A DNA stretch of 7,978 bases from an uncultured Porphyromonadaceae bacterium (GTDB lineage: Bacteria; Bacteroidota; Bacteroidia; Bacteroidales; Muribaculaceae): contig CAMHDX010000032.1 of assembly GCA_946183895.1 (NCBI GenBank), forward strand, positions 1-7,978. Reading direction: 5' to 3'. Below are positions 1 to 5,158 of this stretch, piece after piece. Both the position numbers and the translations under genes were made by a program. The notes under the pieces are model-generated. The model was given only the letters and a program-made list of their open reading frames with translations, was not told the origin of the DNA and did no database searches. Each line of letters begins with the position of its first letter. The stretch's first letter is position 1.

Positions 1-1
1 G

Positions 2-103
2 AGAAAGTTATTAATTGTATTGTTATTCGCGATTTGTGCTGCGTGTGGGCTTGACGCTTATGCGCAAGACCATAGCGCAGACTTGCAATCAATTATCAAG
101 TAA
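2..103 (+). CDS. Short secretion-signal ORF, 5' end at window edge (possible gene remnant)
   Basis: Thirty-three codons and a TAA are visible. The first codon is AGA (Arg), and base 1 is G, so an ATG directly before it is possible but lies outside the window. The peptide begins R-K-L-L, continues with a hydrophobic core of about 11 residues (IVLLFAICAAC) and reaches Ala-Tyr-Ala-Gln, a common signal peptidase I site in Bacteroidota exports. Only about 13 residues follow before the stop, so a mature product would be tiny. The Cys in the core is in a poor lipobox context and sits too early relative to the AYAQ site to favour a lipoprotein. The stop lies 16 bases before the next start, so co-transcription is possible. 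It may be a genuine small exported peptide, or the surviving 5' end of a larger gene that has been lost. The signal-like character is visible; function is unknown. Confidence 0.45.
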   Translation, partial: RKLLIVLLFAICAACGLDAYAQDHSADLQSIIK

Positions 104-119
104 TCGAAACGATTGAAAT

Positions 120-2987
120 ATGGCAATGACAGACAAGACGCCTTTGTGGCTCAATTTGAGAAAGGAGTATATTGACGATAACTTTGAGACGCTCAAAAGT
201 TATCTCTCTGAGTATTCTAGCGACCCGAGTGGCGATAGCTTTTACCAAACGACTATCGCGCTGTTGCGAACCAGGGTTGAGGACTTGCTCACGACGATTG
301 CGTCCAAGCCGATATATGGCGACGACGATGAGCGCAAGTCGGTGATTTTCAACGCGTCGTTGCTCGCGGTCTATCTGCTGGTGGACGGGCAACATGAGTT
401 GGCGTTGCCGGCGTATGTCGCCTTCATGGGGCAACTGCTCGTACTCAATCCGCGTTTCACCGACTCGTTGATTGCGGCGGCGGCAGGGCGGTTAAAGTAT
501 GAGAAGATTAACAATTATGGCTTCACGTGGAAGGACATTGATAAGGTCGGAACCGAAATGTTCGCCTACAACGCGTCCAAGCTGGTGGTGTTTGATGTCC
601 CTCGCGCCACACCGCTCAAGTTCAGCAAATTCGGGACGGCTCTGATCACGGCTAATGGCCTCTTCCTGACTCACGAGTCCTCAAGCGCGTCACTCAAGCT
701 TATTAAGGACGGTGCCGATTCGCTGGACACGGGTATAGGTATTTGCCTCAAGACATCTACGTCCGCCAAGCTCAAGAAGAGCCAGCAGACCAGCCTCACC
801 ACTATTGAGGAATACATTGATGATTTCATCAACCAGCAGGGCGAGGTGTACAGCAAGAAGACCGCGCCTGCTGCCCTGAAGACCTATTGTGATAATGATG
901 AGGTCGTGGTCCGCATCTCCAATATCGACCACCGTAAGGGATTGATATATGTCGAGACAACAAACCCCGAGTATCAGCAACTGTCAGGGCCCATCGTGTT
1001 TGAGAAACCGAGCCTGGTCTATTACTACACTAATTCGCTGTATGTCTATTTCACGGTCGGCGATTATCTCAAAGCGACAATCTCCGATGCCCGTAAGCCG
1101 ACTTTCAACATCGAGAAGCAACTTGTCGACTTCTTTGTCGACGATACCCGCAGGGCGGAGGACGAAGGTGACGAGTTCCTCGCCAAACTGATTGACGAGA
1201 AGCCGGGGTTTTATGGCTGGATTAATGAATTCGGCATTGCGATGTATACGTCCAATACCGGTGATTTGAGCCGTGGAGAGTTCGCGATACTCTCGGTTGT
1301 GAAATATGAGCAAGGTAAATATCACGGCAAAATTGATGCCCAGGTCTTGAGGATGTCTGATGACAGCTTTGATGAGAAAACGGCGAGACATGATTGCATC
1401 AGAGCCTTTGCCGACGATACGCCCGCCCCTGAATTCTCAAAGCCCGAGGAGGAGGCGAGCGAGCTGAGCCCTACAATCCTGTCGCTGTTACTCAGGCAGT
1501 TGTTCAGCTACCAAAAGACCTTGCTCAAACCCTCTGAGCGCTATTGTGTGCTTGCCAACGCGAGTGTCATGGCTGAGGTGATAGGTGACAACCTGTCGGC
1601 GTCCTATCTCAAGTTTGAGCGCACCTACCTGCGCGCCCTGGTCCAGTTTGTCACCGATGGCAACATGAGCGACATCAGTCTTATCCCCGATGACAGTTAC
1701 AAAGACGCGAAGTCCACGTTAATCCGCTTGTCGATTATCGAGTTGCTGCGAGAGTATGGCAAGAAAGGGGATTCTGAGAAGCTGTCAAACGCTATTCATG
1801 AATACAAGGATACGGTGCCTATCCTGTCAAGGTTGGCGAGGCTTATTCAAACTTCAAATGACATGCAGGACACGCTGTCACGGGCGGCCCTGAACGTTAT
1901 CAAGCGCGAAATTATCAAGACCCTCTCGCTCGAGACCGAGAATGACGCCGACCTCGAGGCGGAGGGCGGTACCTATCTCGGCGTCGAGAGCGGCACGCAG
2001 GAGTTCAAGACCTCGATGATTTACCCCTCGGACAATAACATGCAGCCCGATGAGTATGTGCAAAACCAAAACGTCCTCAAGGGTGTGTGCGCTTTCCTGA
2101 ATTCCACGACCGGTGGCGTGCTGTATCTGGGTGTCAACGACCAGGGGTATGTTGTCGGTGTGGAGAACGACATGAAGTTCCTGAAATTGAATTCAACCGA
2201 TTCTTATCTGCGCTATGTGCAGGACACAATCAAGAAGTTCTTTGGCGTTGATTCGCTACAATTCATCAGGATTGAGCCACTGTATGACAACCGTGTCGTC
2301 GCTATCCACATTGACCCGCACCCTTACAGGGTCGTGGAGCTGAACAACACCGCTTATCTGAGGGTCAACGCCGAGTCGCGCGAGATGCCCGAGAATGTGC
2401 GCCAACAACTCATCGACCGCAAGGTGTTTACCAACAAGGATGCGGCGGCGGCAATCTCATTGTTGCAGCACGCGTGCGCACAAAAGAAATGCGCCGTCCT
2501 GCATGACTACTCGTCATCCAATAGCGGCAATATCGCCGATAGGCTGGTCGAACCATACGAAGTTAAGCCCGAGGATGGCCTGGTCATGTGTTATGACCGA
2601 GATGTACTGAAGGTAGGTGTGTTCAAAATCAACCGCATCAAGTGGGTGGAGATCAAGCAGGACATGCCGTGGTCCAATGTTGAGAAACACAAGAAGATTG
2701 AGGTCGATGTGTTCCACATGTCGGGCGAACGGCCAATCCATGTGAGCCTCAAGCTTGACATGATGGCAAAGAACCTGCTTGTCGAGGAGTATCCACGAGC
2801 CGCCGAGTTCCTTCAACCGCACAAGGGCGACACCAATATATGGTACTTTGACACTGATGTCTACAGTCTGGATGGCGTCGGCAGGTTCTGCATGGGTCTG
2901 CTGGACCACATAGATATCGTCGATTCCCATGAGCTGCAGGATTACGTAGTGCAGGCCACCCGCAAGGCAGCCGCCATGTATGGCTAA
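120..2987 (+). CDS. Large AlbA_2 (Schlafen-type) protein with C-terminal WYL-like and WCX domains
   Basis: This 955-residue protein appears cytosolic, with no signal peptide or membrane segment. Residues 1-240 are unassigned. Two beta-rich, OB/S1-like stretches lie around 258-320 and 360-412, followed by an acidic Pro-rich linker near 430-450 and a helical region around 450-605. The AlbA_2 domain spans about 618-768: E623-x4-E628-F-K, CAFLN at 657-661, GG at 665-666, GVND at 671-674, YLRYVQD at 696-702, and an R-V-N/R-E-M ending near 748-756. A WYL-like domain follows (about 775-845), with R808-L-V-E-P and FKINRI at 835-840. The tripeptide itself is not conserved, as LVMCY stands in its place. 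Residues 870-945 resemble the WCX extension. AlbA_2 domains bind or cut nucleic acid and WYL domains usually sense ligands; a ligand-gated regulator or nuclease is my inference. No N-terminal HTH was found. ATG codons at 120 and 126 are both possible starts, and neither has a Shine-Dalgarno. Domain calls are strong, function is not. Confidence 0.9.
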   Translation: MAMTDKTPLWLNLRKEYIDDNFETLKSYLSEYSSDPSGDSFYQTTIALLRTRVEDLLTTIASKPIYGDDDERKSVIFNASLLAVYLLVDGQHELALPAYVAFMGQLLVLNPRFTDSLIAAAAGRLKYEKINNYGFTWKDIDKVGTEMFAYNASKLVVFDVPRATPLKFSKFGTALITANGLFLTHESSSASLKLIKDGADSLDTGIGICLKTSTSAKLKKSQQTSLTTIEEYIDDFINQQGEVYSKKTAPAALKTYCDNDEVVVRISNIDHRKGLIYVETTNPEYQQLSGPIVFEKPSLVYYYTNSLYVYFTVGDYLKATISDARKPTFNIEKQLVDFFVDDTRRAEDEGDEFLAKLIDEKPGFYGWINEFGIAMYTSNTGDLSRGEFAILSVVKYEQGKYHGKIDAQVLRMSDDSFDEKTARHDCIRAFADDTPAPEFSKPEEEASELSPTILSLLLRQLFSYQKTLLKPSERYCVLANASVMAEVIGDNLSASYLKFERTYLRALVQFVTDGNMSDISLIPDDSYKDAKSTLIRLSIIELLREYGKKGDSEKLSNAIHEYKDTVPILSRLARLIQTSNDMQDTLSRAALNVIKREIIKTLSLETENDADLEAEGGTYLGVESGTQEFKTSMIYPSDNNMQPDEYVQNQNVLKGVCAFLNSTTGGVLYLGVNDQGYVVGVENDMKFLKLNSTDSYLRYVQDTIKKFFGVDSLQFIRIEPLYDNRVVAIHIDPHPYRVVELNNTAYLRVNAESREMPENVRQQLIDRKVFTNKDAAAAISLLQHACAQKKCAVLHDYSSSNSGNIADRLVEPYEVKPEDGLVMCYDRDVLKVGVFKINRIKWVEIKQDMPWSNVEKHKKIEVDVFHMSGERPIHVSLKLDMMAKNLLVEEYPRAAEFLQPHKGDTNIWYFDTDVYSLDGVGRFCMGLLDHIDIVDSHELQDYVVQATRKAAAMYG

Positions 2988-3024
2988 ACATCAAGTTTCT
3001 GAAGTATCCTAAGCTTGATGTTTA
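2985..3024 (+). terminator. Stem-loop overlapping the stop codon; possible terminator
   Basis: A perfect 11-base inverted repeat, TAAACATCAAG at 2985-2995 and CTTGATGTTTA at 3014-3024, starts on the TAA stop of the AlbA_2/WYL gene. The stem extends inward by a G-U pair and two A-U pairs to 14 pairs, leaving a 12-base loop. No run of T follows, so it is not a classic intrinsic terminator. It may instead stabilise the mRNA 3' end or end transcription weakly. The overlap with the stop codon means terminating ribosomes would cover part of the left arm. Confidence 0.5.
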
Positions 3025-3080
3025 AAGCTTAGTAGTTGCTTATAATTTCGCAACTATATATTTCTCTCTCGAAAATTGAT

Positions 3081-3220
3081 CGAAAATTCCCAAAAATTAT
3101 TTAATCCCGTAAATTCCCGTAAATCCACGTAAATTTAATTCTCACGATAAATTTCTATAAATAAAACATTTACGATAATTTACGTAAATTTACGGGAGAT
3201 TCTTGTTTCGGAAATTTTCG
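3081..3220. repeat. Outer inverted arms enclosing the heptamer array
   Basis: Bases 3081-3095 pair with 3206-3220 in inverted orientation at 13 of 15 positions, including an uninterrupted CGAAAATT/AATTTTCG core (3081-3088 and 3213-3220). Their centre of symmetry (3150.5) is within half a base of that of the inner array (3151), so inner and outer arms form one 140-base imperfect palindrome. A further CGAAAATT copy lies just outside, at 3070-3077. Such a structure could fold as a long hairpin or cruciform, or be a small non-coding mobile element. I saw no encoded transposase. Confidence 0.7.
3105..3197. repeat. Six CGTAAAT heptamers, 3 direct + 3 inverted, in 10-base phase
   Basis: CGTAAAT occurs at 3108-3114, 3118-3124 and 3128-3134. 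Its reverse complement ATTTACG occurs at 3168-3174, 3178-3184 and 3188-3194. Each set has exactly 10-base spacing and all three pairs share one symmetry centre, 3151. As arms, 3105-3134 and 3168-3197 pair at 25 of 30 positions. The mismatches fall only in the spacers, so the heptamers are the conserved part. A near copy, CGATAAAT, sits in the centre at 3145-3152. Ten-base spacing puts every copy on the same face of the helix, as expected for cooperative protein binding, though a repeated structural or mobile element is equally possible. Confidence 0.85.
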
Positions 3221-3236
3221 GGGATTTGCACAAGTT

Positions 3237-3253
3237 GTTCCTCGCCGAGGAAC
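3237..3253. repeat. 17-base near-palindrome (8-base arms, 1-base centre)
   Basis: GTTCCTCG (3237-3244) and CGAGGAAC (3246-3253) are perfect inverted arms around a single C. The one-base centre is too small for a stable RNA loop without opening inner pairs, so a dimeric protein-binding site is at least as plausible as a hairpin. It lies between the AT-rich palindrome and the GC-rich inverted repeat. Confidence 0.6.
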
Positions 3254-3264
3254 TGTAGAGTGGG

Positions 3265-3317
3265 TCAGCATACCCCACCATTCAGTCGCAGGCTCCTGTC
3301 ATGGTGGGGTATGCTGA
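3265..3317. repeat. Perfect 17-base inverted repeat; strong hairpin, possible bidirectional terminator
   Basis: Arms 3265-3281 (TCAGCATACCCCACCAT) and 3301-3317 are exact reverse complements, separated by 19 bases. Two G-U pairs could extend the base on the + strand RNA. The hairpin lies 63-115 bases beyond the stop of the metallophosphoesterase gene and about 280 bases beyond the stop of the AlbA_2 gene, so it could end transcription from either side. No T-tract follows on either strand, so a REP-like dispersed palindrome is an alternative. Confidence 0.65.
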
Positions 3318-3323
3318 TTGGTT

Positions 3324-3338
3324 ATCGCCGGTGGCGAT
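3324..3338. repeat. Small GC-rich hairpin
   Basis: ATCGCC (3324-3329) and GGCGAT (3333-3338) form a six-pair stem with a three-base loop. It lies 41-56 bases beyond the stop of the - strand operon, ahead of the 17-base inverted repeat in the direction of that transcription. The two may act together at the operon's 3' end. There is no T-tract. Confidence 0.4.
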
Positions 3339-3379
3339 GCGTTAGCGGATATACGCGGTACTTTAGAAACTTAAATTGT

Positions 3380-4393
3380 TTATTTCTTCTTCTTGGTGTA
3401 ACTCATGTGGACCTTCTCCCACGACAGGGTGCCGTCGGCATTGACGTGGACGCGCACCAGGTAGTCGCCGGGGTTGGGGCTGTTCTCCTCGCTCATCGAG
3501 TCGAGCGTGAGGTAGGTCACGCCCTCAAACTCGCGCTCGTCCCATGCATGCACGTGGCCGCAAAAGACGATTGACGTGTTCCACTTCTTGAACTGGTTGA
3601 GCAGGAAGAAGGTCTCCTCGCGCGGGAACGTCGAGGCAAACTGCCACGCCGACGGGCGGAAGATGTTGGTGTGAGAGAACACGAACGTGTGGCGATATTT
3701 ATTTTTGTCATCACCATCAAGCACTCCCTCTTCGATCAAGTCAACCTGCTCCTGGCCCAACGTGCCGCTGGCGGTGTCAAGGAAGATGAAACGATCGATA
3801 GCTTCGGTTTCGCCGCTGGAGTTGATGATATGCACCGGGAACTCATAGAACGACGAGTGGAAAATATTGCTCCACAGGGCCCAACCGTTGTGAGTGATGT
3901 CATGGTTGCCCACCACGGGGAAGAACGGATAGATGATCTCCTGAAAGGTCATTGCTTCCTCGCTATCGTGTGGGACTCCCTTAGGATAGTAAATTTTGTT
4001 GTCGTCAGTGTCAAAATTCTTGGCGACATAGCGCTTCTTGGCTGCCTGAATGAGCGAGTCGAGCCTGATGTAGTACTCCGGCTTGGTGTCGGCGATGTCG
4101 CCCAGATGGGCATAGAACGTGTCTTCGTTCTCAAGACCGATGGCAAGCATCTCGTCCATGCGGCCCGGATCCTTGGTCAGGTGGCTGTCACCTCCCACGA
4201 TAAAGGTGTAGTCGCCTTTCACTCCAGCCATGACGAATTCGTCAAGGTATTGGCTATAGTAGAGGTGTGACATCTTGACGCGATCCTCAACGGCGGTGCC
4301 GCTCACCAGCACGCCAATGGGGCTCACCTTCTCACACGAGGTGAGGGCGACGATGGCCAATGCGGCTATGATTGTAATGTGTTGCAGTTTCAT
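3380..4393 (-). CDS. Calcineurin-like metallophosphoesterase, lipoprotein
   Basis: This 337-residue protein begins M-K-L-Q with a hydrophobic segment and a lipobox LTSC (Cys20), so it should be lipid-anchored on the periplasmic or outer side of the envelope. The five metal-site blocks of calcineurin-like phosphoesterases are present in order: D69-S-H71, G98-D99, GNHD at 162-165, H241 in FSHTN, and GHVH at 279-282. The site therefore looks intact and two-metal. It hydrolyses a phosphate ester; the substrate is not readable. The Lys-rich tail (TKKKK) is unusual but short. I chose ATG at 4391-4393 over an in-frame GTG at 4406-4408, because only the ATG gives a normal lipoprotein signal and it avoids overlapping the upstream gene. 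It sits 8 bases after that gene's stop and is probably the last gene of a three-gene operon. The family call is secure. Confidence 0.93.
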   Translation of the reverse strand: MKLQHITIIAALAIVALTSCEKVSPIGVLVSGTAVEDRVKMSHLYYSQYLDEFVMAGVKGDYTFIVGGDSHLTKDPGRMDEMLAIGLENEDTFYAHLGDIADTKPEYYIRLDSLIQAAKKRYVAKNFDTDDNKIYYPKGVPHDSEEAMTFQEIIYPFFPVVGNHDITHNGWALWSNIFHSSFYEFPVHIINSSGETEAIDRFIFLDTASGTLGQEQVDLIEEGVLDGDDKNKYRHTFVFSHTNIFRPSAWQFASTFPREETFFLLNQFKKWNTSIVFCGHVHAWDEREFEGVTYLTLDSMSEENSPNPGDYLVRVHVNADGTLSWEKVHMSYTKKKK

Positions 4394-4401
4394 ATTCTTG
4401 T

Positions 4402-5112
4402 TTACCACTTGTATTTAATACCTAATTTAATCGAAGTCTCATACTTTGACGCCAACTGGCTGATGCTGCCCGCCGGACGCACATTGAGCTCGCCGAACAG
4501 GCGTAGACGACGCGGCAGCGGAGCGTAGAAGCGCACACCCCAGTTGATGTTCCAGTTCTCGTAGTAGAACTCGTCGTAGTTGCGGAAGTACAAGCCGATG
4601 TTCCACGGATTGTCGCGATGGCGCACGTTGACTCCCAGACCGAAGGTGAGCGTCAACGGCTCGGTGTAACCATCGCTGGTGTGCTGATAATGTATCCACG
4701 ATTCGCCCAGACGCACGTCGACATAGGCGGTCTCCCATGTCACCGACACGTTGCCTATCAACTCGTTGAAGTTGAACTTGTTGTAGCGATTGTACAAGAA
4801 TTTGCCGTCAAAGAACAGGCTGCCGTACTTCAACGGCAACCGGTAGCCGCCGGTCACGTCCATCGAGAAGAGCTGCTTGCCAAACTGCATCTGCATGTCG
4901 CCACCCACATGCCATCGCGGCGTGAAGTGGCGTGTGTAGGACCCGGCCAGGCCGCCAAAGCCGTCGGTCACCACGTTGGTTCCCGCCATGACGTAGCCCG
5001 ACACCTCGTTCTTGTGCTCGCCGTCAAACGCGTGGTTGCCGCAGTATGCCTGCGACATGGCAACGCCGGAGCCGACAAACATCGTCAGTAGTAGTAGGAA
5101 TAACTTTTTCAT
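4402..5112 (-). CDS. Putative outer-membrane beta-barrel protein, unassigned family
   Basis: This is a 236-residue protein with a clear signal peptide: M-K-K, a Leu-rich core, and likely cleavage near Met-Ser-Gln-Ala at about residues 19-22. The mature part is a run of alternating polar and aromatic/hydrophobic strands separated by short turns (for example GLAGSYTRHF, LFFDGKFLYN, AYVDVRLGES, LTLTFGLGVNV, NWGVRFYAPL, LRLFGELNV). It ends in KYKW, an aromatic C-terminal residue typical of outer-membrane barrels. At this size an eight-to-ten-strand barrel is reasonable, although I did not model it. I recognise no named family. It lies 46 bases after the PAP2 gene and 8 bases before the phosphoesterase gene, so it is likely co-transcribed with both. 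A pore, anchor or enzyme role are all open. There is no Shine-Dalgarno before the ATG. Confidence 0.8.
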   Translation of the reverse strand: MKKLFLLLLTMFVGSGVAMSQAYCGNHAFDGEHKNEVSGYVMAGTNVVTDGFGGLAGSYTRHFTPRWHVGGDMQMQFGKQLFSMDVTGGYRLPLKYGSLFFDGKFLYNRYNKFNFNELIGNVSVTWETAYVDVRLGESWIHYQHTSDGYTEPLTLTFGLGVNVRHRDNPWNIGLYFRNYDEFYYENWNINWGVRFYAPLPRRLRLFGELNVRPAGSISQLASKYETSIKLGIKYKW

Positions 5113-5158
5113 TGATTAAAACTATGAATTGAATATAATGGTTATTGTCATCAATCTG

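Larger units (their letters stand above)
3025..3379. other. Gene-free convergent intergenic region rich in inverted repeats
   Basis: This stretch separates the 3' ends of a + strand gene and a - strand operon. I see no credible coding sequence in it. The left two-thirds is very AT-rich and holds the heptamer array and its outer arms. The right third is GC-richer and holds a 17-base near-palindrome, a 17-base perfect inverted repeat and a short GC-rich hairpin. The sharp change in composition near 3230 suggests two different elements lying side by side. Confidence 0.8.

Noticed and set aside
3105..3197. CRISPR array
   Set aside because: The repeats are only 7 bases with 3-base spacers and half are inverted, unlike CRISPR repeats and spacers; no cas gene is present.
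3203..3574. A 123-codon + strand open frame crossing the intergenic repeats
   Set aside because: It reads through the hairpin region and then antisense to the phosphoesterase gene, with no domain or start signal.
3671..4270. A 199-codon + strand open frame opposite the metallophosphoesterase gene
   Set aside because: The - strand frame has all metallophosphoesterase motifs and a lipoprotein signal; the + frame shows no recognisable motif and is an antisense shadow.
4394..4408. GTG upstream start for the metallophosphoesterase
   Set aside because: It would add five polar residues before a normal lipoprotein signal and overlap the preceding gene by 7 bases.
4618..5091. A 157-codon + strand open frame opposite the barrel protein gene
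   Set aside because: It is rich in His, Val and Arg as expected for the complement of a GC-rich gene. The opposite strand has a signal peptide and barrel pattern.
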